Positions 1 to 6,943 of a stretch of DNA of 7,592 nt are shown piece after piece. A program made the position numbers and the translations under genes. The notes under the pieces were generated by a model. The model did not search any database. It was not told where the DNA came from and was given only the letters and a program-made list of their open reading frames with translations. Source of the stretch: Paracoccaceae bacterium (lineage in GTDB: Bacteria; Pseudomonadota; Alphaproteobacteria; Rhodobacterales; Rhodobacteraceae); assembly GCA_024304875.1 (NCBI GenBank), contig JAMWZF010000145.1:1-7592 (forward strand), read 5' to 3'. Position 1 is the first letter of the stretch. Every line of letters begins with the position of its first letter.

Positions 1-1508
1 TGCACGGCTTCACCTGGCTCGACGACCTCGCTGCCGTCGGCGACACGCGGGCACGGTCGGTGGCGGCGGACTGGACGCGCAGCTGGATCGACAGGTACGG
101 CGGCGGGCAGGGGCCGGGCTGGACGCCCGAGCTGACCGCCCGCCGCATGATCCGCCTGATCAACCATGCCATCCTGCTGCTGCGCGGGCAGGACAAGGCC
201 GCCTCCGGGGCGTTCTTCCGGTCCCTCGGCCAGCAGACGATCTTCCTGTCGCGCACCTGGAGCGCCACGCCCGCCGGCCTGGCCCGGATCGAGGCCGTGG
301 CGGGCACGATCTATGCCGGGATGTCCCTGATCGGCATGGAGCAGATGGTGACTCCCGCGATCGCTGCCCTCGACCGCGAGGCGCGGCGCATCGTCGAGGC
401 GGGCGGCACGGTGCCGAGCCGCAATCCGCTCGAACTGCTCGACGTGCTGACCCTGTTCAACTGGGCGGTGCAGGCGATCGAGGCGGCGGGGCAGCCGGTG
501 CCCGGGACAGTGCGGCAGGCGGTCGAGAAGATGGTGCCGACCCTCCGCGCCCTGCGCCACGCCGACGGCGGGCTGGCCCGCTTTCACGGTGGCGGACGCG
601 GCCTCGACGGGCGGTTGGATCTCGCGCTGTCCGAAAGCGGGGTCAAGGCACGCCCACCCCGGCATGGGATGGCGATGGGCTACGCCCATGTCGCGGCCGG
701 TCGCTCGACCCTCGTCCTCGATGCCGCTCCGCCTCCCGTGGGCGCCGCCGCCACCACCGCCCATGCCTCGACGCTCGCGTTCGAGCTGACCTCGGGCCGG
801 CGGCCGGTCATCGTCTCCTGCGGGGCCGGCGCCCAGTTCGGGCCGGACTGGCACCGGGCGGGGCGGGCGACTCCGTCGCAATCGACCCTGGGGATCGACG
901 GTCATTCCTCGGCCCGGCTCGACCCGGCGCCCGGCGCCGCCGACCGCCTGCGCGGCGGACCGAAGGACGTGCAGGCCCAGCTGTCGCTGTCCGGCGACGG
1001 CACCAAGGTCGAGACCTCGCACGACGGCTACCGCGCACGGTTCGGCCTGATCCACGGCCGCACGCTCGACCTCTCCGTCGCGGGACGGGCGCTGACAGGG
1101 GACGATTACCTCGTCGCGCTGACCGCCGCCGACCGCGCCGCCTTCGACCGGGCAATGGACGACGAACACCTGCAGGGCATCCCCTTCACGATCCGTTTCC
1201 ACCTCCATCCCGAGACCGAGGCCGAGGTGGACATGGGCGGCAAGGCCATTTCGATCGCGCTGAAGTCCGGCGAGATCTGGGTCCTGCGCCACGAGAGCTT
1301 CTGCGACATGGCGATCAAGCCCTCGGTCTACCTCGAAACCGGCCGCCTGCGGCCCCGCGCCGCGCAGCAGGTGGTGTTAACCGGCCGCGCGATGTCCTAT
1401 GCGACGCAAATCCGCTGGTCTCTGGCCAAGGCGCAGGATACCCCCAACGCGCTTCGGGATTATGCCGATGCGACCGAGGAAGAGGACACCGAGACTGCCG
1501 ATGACTGA
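1..1508 (+). CDS. Heparinase II/III family protein (5'-truncated by window edge)
   Basis: The frame is open from base 3 (first full codon CAC, reading HGFTWLDDLAAVGD) with no stop up to the edge, so the gene starts outside the window and the GTG at 60 is internal. About 501 codons are present; relatives in Rhodobacterales are, from memory, some 550-590 residues. The N-terminal half (roughly codons 20-190) is helix-rich, with WLDDL, WIDRYG and MIRLINHAILLLRG, and fits the (alpha/alpha) toroid of heparinase II/III-like lyases. The C-terminal half (about 200-480) is the beta-rich heparinase domain: HASTLAFELTSGRRPVIVSC with its conserved His at codon 254, then RAGRATPSQSTLGIDG, RFHLHPE and the WVLRHE segment. 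Family members are polysaccharide lyases or related proteins; the substrate here cannot be read from sequence and catalytic activity is unproven. No signal peptide can be judged because the start is missing. The stop codon overlaps purH, so the two are probably co-transcribed and coupled. Confidence 0.9.
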   Translation, partial: HGFTWLDDLAAVGDTRARSVAADWTRSWIDRYGGGQGPGWTPELTARRMIRLINHAILLLRGQDKAASGAFFRSLGQQTIFLSRTWSATPAGLARIEAVAGTIYAGMSLIGMEQMVTPAIAALDREARRIVEAGGTVPSRNPLELLDVLTLFNWAVQAIEAAGQPVPGTVRQAVEKMVPTLRALRHADGGLARFHGGGRGLDGRLDLALSESGVKARPPRHGMAMGYAHVAAGRSTLVLDAAPPPVGAAATTAHASTLAFELTSGRRPVIVSCGAGAQFGPDWHRAGRATPSQSTLGIDGHSSARLDPAPGAADRLRGGPKDVQAQLSLSGDGTKVETSHDGYRARFGLIHGRTLDLSVAGRALTGDDYLVALTAADRAAFDRAMDDEHLQGIPFTIRFHLHPETEAEVDMGGKAISIALKSGEIWVLRHESFCDMAIKPSVYLETGRLRPRAAQQVVLTGRAMSYATQIRWSLAKAQDTPNALRDYADATEEEDTETADD

Positions 1509-3084
1509 CACCCTGCCGATCCGACGCGCCCTTCTGTCCGTGTCCGACAAGACCGGGCTGATCGACCTCGCAACTGCGCTCGATGCGCGGGGGGTGGAGC
1601 TGCTGTCCACCGGCGGTACTGCCAAGGCGATCCGCGAGGCGGGCCTGCCCGTCCGCGACGTGGCCGAGGTCACCGGCTTCCCCGAGATGATGGACGGCCG
1701 GGTCAAGACCCTTCACCCGATGGTCCACGGCGGCCTCCTCGCCCTGCGCGACGACGACGCCCACGTCGCGAGCATGGAAGAGCACGGCATCGGCGGCATC
1801 GACCTGCTGGTGGTCAACCTCTACCCCTTCGAGGCCGCGCTTGCCCGCGGCGCCGCCTACGACGAGATGATCGAGAACATCGACATCGGCGGCCCCGCGA
1901 TGATCCGCGCCGCGGCCAAGAACCACGCCTTCGTCACCACCATCGTGGACGTCGAGGATTACGACGCTCTGCTGGCCGAACTGGAGGCGAACGACGGGAC
2001 CACCTACGCCTTCCGCCAGCGCCACGCCCAGATCGCCTACGCCCGGACGGGGGCCTACGACGCTGCCGTCTCCACCTGGATGGCCTCGGCCATCGGCGAG
2101 GCCACGCCCCGCCGCCGGGTCTTTGCCGGCACCCTGGCCCAGAGCCTCCGCTACGGCGAGAACCCGCATCAGGCAGCGGCCTTCTACACCGACGGCACCG
2201 CCGCCCCCTCGCTGGCCAACGCCGCGCAGGTGCAGGGCAAGGAGTTGTCCTACAACAACATCAACGACACCGACGCGGCCTTCGCCCTGATCAGCGAATT
2301 CGCGGGCGGCGATCCCGCCTGCGTCATCATCAAGCACGCCAACCCCTGCGGCGTCGCGGTGGGGGCGACCCCGGCTGAGGCCTACTCCAAGGCCTACGAC
2401 TGCGACCGCACCAGCGCCTTCGGCGGCATCGTCGCCCTGAACCGGCCGCTGGACGCGGACACGGCAAAGGCGATCACCGAGATCTTCACCGAGGTCGTCA
2501 TCGCCCCCCGCGCCTCGGACGAGGCGAAGGAGATCTTCGCCGCCAAGAAGAACCTGCGCCTCCTGCTCACCGAAGGGCTGGCCGATGCCAAGGCGGCGGG
2601 CCTCACCTACCGGCAGGTGGCCGGGGGTCTGCTGGTGCAGGACGCCGACACCGCGCCGCTGGACCCCGCGAACCTGAAGGTCGTGACCAGGGTGCAGCCG
2701 ACCGAGGCGCAGATGGCGGACCTCATGTTCGCCTGGACCGTGGCCAAGCACGTCAAGTCCAACGCCATCGTCTATGCCAGGGACGGCGCCACGGTCGGCG
2801 TCGGCGCGGGCCAGATGAGCCGGCTCGACAGCGCCCTGATCGCCGCCAGGAAGGCCGAGCGCATGGCCGAGGCGCTGGGCCTGCCCGAGCCGCTGACCAA
2901 GGGGTCCGCCGTGGCCTCCGACGCTTTCTTCCCCTTCGCCGACGGGCTGATGGAGGCCGCCGCCGCCGGCGCGACCTGCGTCATCCAGCCGGGCGGGTCG
3001 ATGCGCGACGACGAGGTCATCAAGGCCGCCGACGAGGCCGGCCTCGCCATGGTCCTCACCGGCATGCGCCACTTCCGGCACTGA
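1501..3084 (+). CDS. purH: Bifunctional AICAR formyltransferase / IMP cyclohydrolase PurH
   Basis: This cytoplasmic enzyme catalyses the last two steps of de novo IMP synthesis: formylation of AICAR by 10-formyl-THF, then ring closure to IMP. The 527 residues match the usual family length. The N-terminal MGS-like cyclohydrolase domain (about 1-150) shows SVSDK (13-17), STGGTAK (36-42), VKTLHP with Lys69, NLYPFE and NIDIGGPAMIRAAAKNH. The formyltransferase domain follows with RYGENPHQ (217-224), ELSYNNINDTDAA, the catalytic Lys278-His279 in IIKHANPCG, DCDRTSAFGGIVALN, SDAFFPFADG and the C-terminal MRHFRH. The ATG at 1501 is preferred over an in-frame ATG at 1399: MTDTLPIRRALLSVSDKTG fits the family N-terminus, whereas the extra 34 residues are arginine-rich and lie within the heparinase gene. 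A purine-rich stretch (GAGGAAGAGGA, 1476-1486) lies upstream, somewhat far for a Shine-Dalgarno, so coupling to the upstream gene through the 8-base overlap is likely. All expected motifs are intact. Confidence 0.99.
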   Translation: MTDTLPIRRALLSVSDKTGLIDLATALDARGVELLSTGGTAKAIREAGLPVRDVAEVTGFPEMMDGRVKTLHPMVHGGLLALRDDDAHVASMEEHGIGGIDLLVVNLYPFEAALARGAAYDEMIENIDIGGPAMIRAAAKNHAFVTTIVDVEDYDALLAELEANDGTTYAFRQRHAQIAYARTGAYDAAVSTWMASAIGEATPRRRVFAGTLAQSLRYGENPHQAAAFYTDGTAAPSLANAAQVQGKELSYNNINDTDAAFALISEFAGGDPACVIIKHANPCGVAVGATPAEAYSKAYDCDRTSAFGGIVALNRPLDADTAKAITEIFTEVVIAPRASDEAKEIFAAKKNLRLLLTEGLADAKAAGLTYRQVAGGLLVQDADTAPLDPANLKVVTRVQPTEAQMADLMFAWTVAKHVKSNAIVYARDGATVGVGAGQMSRLDSALIAARKAERMAEALGLPEPLTKGSAVASDAFFPFADGLMEAAAAGATCVIQPGGSMRDDEVIKAADEAGLAMVLTGMRHFRH

Positions 3085-3089
3085 AGGGG
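3084..3089 (+). promoter_or_regulatory. Ribosome binding site of lspA
   Basis: AAGGGG lies 6 bases before the ATG at 3096 and begins on the last base of the purH stop codon. It supports 3096 as the lspA start rather than the second in-frame ATG at 3105, which would leave a longer spacing. Confidence 0.6.
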
Positions 3090-3095
3090 CGGCCC

Positions 3096-3602
3096 ATGCG
3101 CATCATGTGGATCACGGCGGTCATCGTCTTCCTGCTCGACCAGGCGACCAAATGGTACGTCCTGGCGGTACTCGAGCTCGACACGGTCAAGGCCGTCGAC
3201 ATCTTTCCCCCCTACCTGCAGTTCCGCATGGCCTGGAACGAGGGGATCAACTTCGGCCTCTTCGGCGGGATGGACCTGCGCTGGGTGCTGGTGGGCGTCG
3301 CGCTCGCCGTCTCGGCCTTCGTCATCTGGTGGATGCGCCGCGAGGGCGGAAGCCGCTGGACCTACATCGCCGCCGGCTTGCTGGTCGGCGGGGCGCTCGG
3401 GAACGCGCTGGACCGGGTGATCTATGGCGCCGTGGCCGACTTCCTGAACATGTCCTGCTGCGGCGTCCGCAATCCCTATGCCTTCAACGTCGCCGACATC
3501 GCCGTCTTCGCCGGGGCGCTCGGCCTCGTCTTCTTTTCGGGCGAGGGGGCGAAAAAAGCACGGGTGACGGGCCGCAAGGGATCGGGTAGCAAGAAGCCAT
3601 GA
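3096..3602 (+). CDS. lspA: Lipoprotein signal peptidase LspA (signal peptidase II)
   Basis: This inner-membrane aspartyl protease cleaves diacylglyceryl-modified prolipoproteins just before the lipobox cysteine. The 168-residue length is normal for the family. All signature blocks are present: DQATKWYV (15-22), NEGINFGLF (48-56), GGALGNALDRVIYGAVADF (98-116) and NPYAFNVADIAV (126-137). The catalytic dyad is Asp115 and Asp134, 19 residues apart as in characterised LspA proteins. Four hydrophobic segments are visible, at about 4-26, 62-80, 88-107 and 130-148, and the protein ends in a lysine-rich tail expected to be cytoplasmic. The gene lies 11 bases after purH, and its TGA overlaps the ATG of the following lipoprotein gene (ATGA), pointing to translational coupling with a probable substrate. 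It belongs to the same operon as the heparinase-like gene and purH. Confidence 0.98.
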   Translation: MRIMWITAVIVFLLDQATKWYVLAVLELDTVKAVDIFPPYLQFRMAWNEGINFGLFGGMDLRWVLVGVALAVSAFVIWWMRREGGSRWTYIAAGLLVGGALGNALDRVIYGAVADFLNMSCCGVRNPYAFNVADIAVFAGALGLVFFSGEGAKKARVTGRKGSGSKKP

Positions 3603-4102
3603 GACGCGGATTTCTCATCATCGGGGCAGCCTTGGCGCTGTCGGCCTGCGCCGGCGGCGACCGCAGCCTGCACAATTTCGACGTCGGCGCCGGGCCGGAC
3701 GAATTCGCCGTGCTGCCACAGCGCGAACTGACCCTGCCCGAGACCCTGACCCTGCCGCCGCCCACGCCGGGCGGGACCAACCGGACCGATCCGACCCCGC
3801 GCGCCGATGCCGTCGTGGCACTGGGGGGCCGGCCCTCCGCCGCCAATGCCGGGGGCATCCCTGCCGGAGACAGCGCCCTCGTCGCCGCGGCCAGCCGCAA
3901 CGGCGTGGACCCGAACATCCGCACCGATCTCGCCCGGGCCGACGCGCAGTTCCGAAGCCGCCGCTCCGGCATCGGGCGCCTGTTCTCGCGGGGCGATCCC
4001 TATTTCGCGGCTTACGCCAGCCAGGCCCTGAACGCCTATGCCGAGCTGGAGCGGTTCCGGCAGGCCGGCGTCGCCGTGCCCAGCGCACCGCCGGCCGAGT
4101 GA
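3599..4102 (+). CDS. Small outer-membrane lipoprotein, DUF3035 / BamF-like
   Basis: The 167-residue product begins with a short basic stretch (MRRG), a hydrophobic core and the lipobox LSAC, with Cys17 as the predicted lipidation site. The +2 residue is Ala, which does not argue for inner-membrane retention, so an outer-membrane lipoprotein is inferred. After the cysteine come the conserved-looking block PDEFAVLPQRELTLP (33-47), a Pro/Gly/Ala-rich and probably disordered middle, then a C-terminal block containing RSRRSGIGRLFSRGDPYF and a short helix. This pattern and the position after lspA match DUF3035, which I recall as having been linked to BamF, an alphaproteobacterial accessory lipoprotein of the outer-membrane beta-barrel assembly machinery. 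The DUF3035 assignment is firm by pattern; the BamF role is from memory and less certain. The start is fixed by the ATGA overlap with lspA. No strong ribosome binding site is seen, consistent with coupled translation. It is the last gene of the operon. Confidence 0.8.
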   Translation: MRRGFLIIGAALALSACAGGDRSLHNFDVGAGPDEFAVLPQRELTLPETLTLPPPTPGGTNRTDPTPRADAVVALGGRPSAANAGGIPAGDSALVAAASRNGVDPNIRTDLARADAQFRSRRSGIGRLFSRGDPYFAAYASQALNAYAELERFRQAGVAVPSAPPAE

Positions 4103-4112
4103 TGGCGGCAGC

Positions 4113-4131
4113 GTAGGTCTCGACCCGCTAC
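4113..4131. repeat. Degenerate palindrome, possible operon-end hairpin
   Basis: GTAGGTCTCGACCCGC (4113-4128) begins 11 bases after the lipoprotein stop. It shares its first 14 bases exactly with 7448-7461. It can fold with a CTCG loop (GGT/ACC inner pairs), and with an outer GTAG/CTAC pairing (4113-4116 with 4128-4131) if three bases bulge out. There is no T-tract, so a role as intrinsic terminator of the purH-lspA operon is only a possibility. It belongs to the palindrome family also seen at 6888, 6916, 7409 and 7448. Confidence 0.5.
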
Positions 4132-4141
4132 CGGCCCCTGC

Positions 4142-4157
4142 TGTGTCACATGACACA
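4142..4157. promoter_or_regulatory. Operator-like perfect inverted repeat
   Basis: TGTGTCA CA TGACACA is a perfect 7-bp inverted repeat with a 2-base centre, 23 bases upstream of the candidate -35 element of the M16 operon. The short centre and AT-containing arms suit a site for a dimeric regulator better than an RNA hairpin. The heptamer TCACATG inside it (4146-4152) recurs at 4161-4167, a 15-base offset. No regulator gene lies in the window to assign it to. Confidence 0.45.
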
Positions 4158-4180
4158 CTCTCACATGCTCGTGCCGGTCC

Positions 4181-4208
4181 TTGCACGGGGCGCGGGACAG
4201 CGTAGCTT
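4181..4208 (+). promoter_or_regulatory. Candidate sigma-70-type promoter of the M16 peptidase operon
   Basis: TTGCAC (4181-4186) and TAGCTT (4203-4208) are separated by 16 bases. The -35 matches TTGACA at four positions and the -10 matches TATAAT at three, which is common for this GC-rich group. Transcription would begin near 4215, giving a leader of about 20 bases before the ATG at 4236. It sits in the only sizeable gap before the peptidase operon, downstream of the inverted repeat at 4142. Confidence 0.4.
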
Positions 4209-4224
4209 GGGCCCGACAGCACAC

Positions 4225-4230
4225 GAAGGG
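4225..4230 (+). promoter_or_regulatory. Ribosome binding site of the first M16 gene
   Basis: GAAGGG lies 5 bases before the ATG at 4236. It supports that start, which also yields a complete signal peptide. Confidence 0.6.
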
Positions 4231-4235
4231 TCCCC

Positions 4236-5570
4236 ATGCACCGCCTCATTGCGCTTCTCCTCCTGCTACTGCCCGCCATCGCCCATGCCGACGAGGCGGT
4301 GACCACCTTCACCCTCGAAAACGGCATGGATGTCGTCGTGATCGAGGATCACCGCGCCCCCGTCGTGGTCCACATGGTCTGGTACCGCTCCGGCTCGGCG
4401 GACGAACCGGTCGGCGCCTCGGGCGTCGCGCATTTCCTCGAGCACCTGCTGTTCAAGGCGACGGAGACGATGGAGTCCGGGGAGTTCTCCAGCACCGTCG
4501 CCGCCAACGGGGGCACCGACAACGCCTTCACCTCCTACGACTACACCGGCTACTTCCAGCGCGTCGCCGCCGATCGGCTGGAACTGATGATGCGGATGGA
4601 GGCGGACCGGATGAACAACCTTGTCCTCACGCCCGAGGACATCGAGACCGAGCGTCGGGTCATCCTCGAGGAGCGCAACCAGCGGGTCGAAAACTCGCCC
4701 GGCGCTCTGGCCCGCGAACAGATGATGGCGACCCAGTACCTCAATCACCGCTACGGCGTGCCGATCATCGGCTGGAAGCACGAGATGGAAGAGCTTTCGA
4801 TGGAGGACGCGCTGACCTTCTACGACCTGCACTACGCGCCGAACAACGCGATCCTCGTCGTCGCCGGGGACGTGGAGCCGGACGAGGTCAAGGCGCTGGC
4901 CGAGGAGTACTATGGCGTGATCCCCGCCGAGCCCGACCTGCCCGAGCGCTTCCGCCCGCAGGAGCCGCCCCAGACCGCCGCCCGCCGGCTGGTCTTCGAA
5001 GACCCGCGCGTCGCGCAGCCCTATGTCACCAAGACCTGGATCGCGCCCGAGCGGGACAGCGGAGATCAGGAGAAGGCCGCCGCGCTGGTCTACCTCGCCG
5101 AGCTGCTGGGCGGGTCGAACTTCACCTCCGAACTCGGCCGCGCCCTGCAGTTCGACACCCAGACCGCGGTCTATACTTCGGCGTTCTACGACGGCATGTC
5201 GCTGGACGACACGACCTTCGGCTGGATCGTGGTGCCCGCCGACGGCGTCTCTCTGGCCGAGGCCGAAGCGGCGGTGGACGAGGTGATCGCCAATTTCCTC
5301 GAAACCGGGATCGACCCCGAACGGATGGAGAGCCTGCGCACCCAGTTCCGTGCCTCCGAGGTCTACGCCCGCGACGACGTCAGCGGCATCGCCCGCCGCT
5401 ACGGCGCCGCCCTGACCCAGGGGCTGACGATCGAGGATATCCAGGCCTGGCCTGAGATCCTCCAGGAGGTGACGGAAGACGACATCCTCGCCGTCGCCCG
5501 CGAGGTCATGCGCGAGGAGTCCTCCGTCACCATGCAGGTCGTTCCCAACAGCGAGGCCCTGATCCAATGA
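4236..5570 (+). CDS. Exported M16 family zinc metallopeptidase, catalytic subunit
   Basis: The 444-residue product starts with a signal peptide (hydrophobic LIALLLLLLPAIAHA, likely cleavage after Ala18) and should act in the periplasm. The N-terminal M16 domain carries the inverted zinc motif HFLEH (His66, catalytic Glu69, His70). A distal glutamate in VILEER (Glu146) lies 76 residues after the second His, the spacing I recall for mitochondrial processing peptidase beta and bacterial M16B enzymes. Other family blocks are FTLENGMDVVVIEDHRAP, NAFTSYDYTGYF and HYAPNNAILVVAGDV (about 190-210). The C-terminal half is a second M16 fold. It contains LLGGSNFTSELGRALQ, but where active single-subunit relatives have the R..RG(L)(T/A)Y element it reads LQFDTQTAVYTS. 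That gap is filled by the partner encoded immediately downstream, so a heterodimer is inferred. The natural substrate is unknown. Expression probably comes from the promoter at 4181. Confidence 0.95.
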   Translation: MHRLIALLLLLLPAIAHADEAVTTFTLENGMDVVVIEDHRAPVVVHMVWYRSGSADEPVGASGVAHFLEHLLFKATETMESGEFSSTVAANGGTDNAFTSYDYTGYFQRVAADRLELMMRMEADRMNNLVLTPEDIETERRVILEERNQRVENSPGALAREQMMATQYLNHRYGVPIIGWKHEMEELSMEDALTFYDLHYAPNNAILVVAGDVEPDEVKALAEEYYGVIPAEPDLPERFRPQEPPQTAARRLVFEDPRVAQPYVTKTWIAPERDSGDQEKAAALVYLAELLGGSNFTSELGRALQFDTQTAVYTSAFYDGMSLDDTTFGWIVVPADGVSLAEAEAAVDEVIANFLETGIDPERMESLRTQFRASEVYARDDVSGIARRYGAALTQGLTIEDIQAWPEILQEVTEDDILAVAREVMREESSVTMQVVPNSEALIQ

Positions 5571-6880
5571 TCCGTTTCGTTCTTTCCGCCACGCTCACCC
5601 TCTGGGGCGCCGTCGCCTCCGCGGAAATCGACATCCAGGAGGTCACCTCCCCCGGCGGGATCGAGGCCTGGCTGGTCGAGGCGCCCGAGATCCCGATGGT
5701 CGCGCTCGAGGTCCGCATCCGTGGCGGCGCGAACCTCGACCTGCCCGGCAAGCGCGGCGCGACGAATCTCATGGTCGCCCTGCTCGAGGAAGGCTCCGGC
5801 GAGATGACGGCGCAGGAGTTCCAGACCGCCCGCGAGGCGCTGGCCGCCTCCTACGGCTTCGACGTCTACGACGACGCCTTTTCCCTCTCGGCCCAGTTCC
5901 TGACCGAGAACCGGGACGAGGCGGTGGACCTCTTGCGGCAGGCACTGGTCGAACCCCGTTTCGACCAGGACGCGCTCGACCGGGTGCGGGCGCAGGTCAT
6001 CTCCTCGATCCGGTCCGAGGAGAAGGACCCCAGCGACATCGCCGGCGCCACCTTCGATGCCGCGGCCTACGGAGAGCATCCCTACGGATCCTCGATCAAC
6101 GGCACGATCGAGAGCGTCGAGGCGCTGACGCAGGAGGATATGTTCGCCGCGCACGAGCGGGTGCTGAACCGGAACGACGTCTATGTCGCCGCGGTGGGCG
6201 ACATCGACGCCGCGGAACTGGGCCTCATGATCGACGAGCTTCTGGGCGACCTGCCGGCCGAGGCGCCGCCCGGGCCCGAGCGGACGGAGATCGCGCTGGA
6301 TGGCGGCATCACCGTCGTCGACTACGACACGCCCCAGTCCGTTGCCCTGTTCGGCCATTCGGGGATCAAGCGGGACGACGAGGACTTCTTCGCCGCCTAC
6401 ATCCTGAACGAGATCCTGGGCGGGTCCGGCCGCCAGAGCCGCCTGATGGAAGAGGTCCGCGAGAAGCGCGGCCTGACCTACGGCGTCTATTCCTACCTCG
6501 TGCCCAAGGACTTCGCGGAGGCCTACCTCGGCTCCGTCTCCTCGGCCAACGACAGCATCGCCGAGGCGATCGAGGTGATCCGGGCGGAGTGGGAGCGGCT
6601 GGCGACCGAAGGGGTCACCGAGGCCGAACTGGAGGAGATGAAGACGTATCTCACCGGCGCCTATGCCTTGCGGTTCGACGGCAACGGCCCGATCGCGAAC
6701 ATCATGGTGGGCATGCAGATGGCCGGCCTGCCGGTGGACTACATCGCCACGCGCAACGAGCAGCTGAACGCGGTGACGCTGGACGAGGTGAACCGGGTCG
6801 CCGCCGAGCTCCTGAAGCCGGAGGAGCTTCACTTCGTCGTGGTCGGCCAACCCCAGGGGCTCGAGACGACGACGAACTGA
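5567..6880 (+). CDS. Exported M16 family peptidase-like protein lacking the zinc site (partner subunit)
   Basis: The 437-residue product overlaps the upstream M16 gene by ATGA and is surely co-translated. A signal peptide is evident (FVLSATLTLWGAVASA, likely cleavage after Ala19). In the position of HxxEH it reads NLMVA (67-71) within GATNLMVALLEEG, so no zinc centre is expected and it is not a peptidase alone. The C-terminal domain keeps LNEILGGSGRQSRLMEEV followed by REKRGLTYGVYS, which supplies Arg298/Arg301 and Tyr305, the R/Y element that binds substrate in M16B enzymes. Known two-subunit bacterial M16B peptidases divide zinc site and R/Y pair between subunits in this way; that the two proteins here form such a complex is inference from motif complementarity and overlap. 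The gene ends 63 bases from the stop of the convergent acetyltransferase gene. Confidence 0.93.
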   Translation: MIRFVLSATLTLWGAVASAEIDIQEVTSPGGIEAWLVEAPEIPMVALEVRIRGGANLDLPGKRGATNLMVALLEEGSGEMTAQEFQTAREALAASYGFDVYDDAFSLSAQFLTENRDEAVDLLRQALVEPRFDQDALDRVRAQVISSIRSEEKDPSDIAGATFDAAAYGEHPYGSSINGTIESVEALTQEDMFAAHERVLNRNDVYVAAVGDIDAAELGLMIDELLGDLPAEAPPGPERTEIALDGGITVVDYDTPQSVALFGHSGIKRDDEDFFAAYILNEILGGSGRQSRLMEEVREKRGLTYGVYSYLVPKDFAEAYLGSVSSANDSIAEAIEVIRAEWERLATEGVTEAELEEMKTYLTGAYALRFDGNGPIANIMVGMQMAGLPVDYIATRNEQLNAVTLDEVNRVAAELLKPEELHFVVVGQPQGLETTTN

Positions 6881-6887
6881 CGGCGGG

Positions 6888-6903
6888 GTGGGCCCCGACC
6901 CAC
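6888..6903. repeat. Palindrome family copy
   Basis: GTGGGCCCCGACCCAC has 5-bp arms. It differs from the 14-base core shared by 4113 and 7448 at three positions, all transitions. A second, looser copy follows at 6916-6933. Confidence 0.5.
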
Positions 6904-6933
6904 TTCACCCGCGAGGTGGGCCTGTGACCCAAC
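6888..6933. terminator. Candidate bidirectional terminator with tandem palindromes between convergent genes
   Basis: The 63-base gap between the convergent M16 and acetyltransferase genes is nearly all dyad symmetry. CCCACTTC (6899-6906) can pair with GAGGTGGG (6913-6920) across a 6-base loop, using one G-U pair. Alternatively GTGGG (6888-6892) pairs with CCCAC (6899-6903), leaving GTGGG (6916-6920) to pair with CCCAAC (6928-6933). GGTGGGCC occurs twice, at 6887 and 6915. There is no T-run on either strand, so termination would depend on hairpin strength or Rho. Confidence 0.45.
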
Positions 6934-6943
6934 CGGCGCTTCC

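Noticed and set aside
60..62. GTG at 60 as the start of the heparinase-like gene
   Set aside because: The frame is open to the window edge and the upstream residues (HGFTWLDDLAAVGD) look like family sequence, so the true start is outside.
1399..1500. N-terminal extension of purH by 34 residues from an upstream ATG
   Set aside because: The extension is basic and lies inside the heparinase coding region, while MTDTLPIRRALLSVSDK matches the normal PurH start.
1315..3081. Long open frame on the minus strand (588 codons) across purH
   Set aside because: It is antisense to a fully conserved purH gene. Its translation is a Gly/Val/Asp/His-rich shadow typical of high-GC DNA and shows no family motif.
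4142..4157. Inverted repeat as an intrinsic terminator of the upstream operon
   Set aside because: The centre is only 2 bases, the stem is not GC-rich and no T-run follows. An operator reading fits better.
4181..5455. Plus-strand open frame of 424 codons overlapping the first M16 gene
   Set aside because: It is very Arg/Pro/Gly-rich and out of frame with the HxxEH-bearing gene, and its start lies within the promoter region.
4266..5567. Long open frame on the minus strand (433 codons) across the first M16 gene
   Set aside because: It is antisense to an intact peptidase gene with catalytic motifs and has low-complexity shadow composition.
5399..6850. Long open frame on the minus strand (483 codons) across the second M16 gene
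   Set aside because: It is a high-GC antisense shadow of an intact conserved gene.
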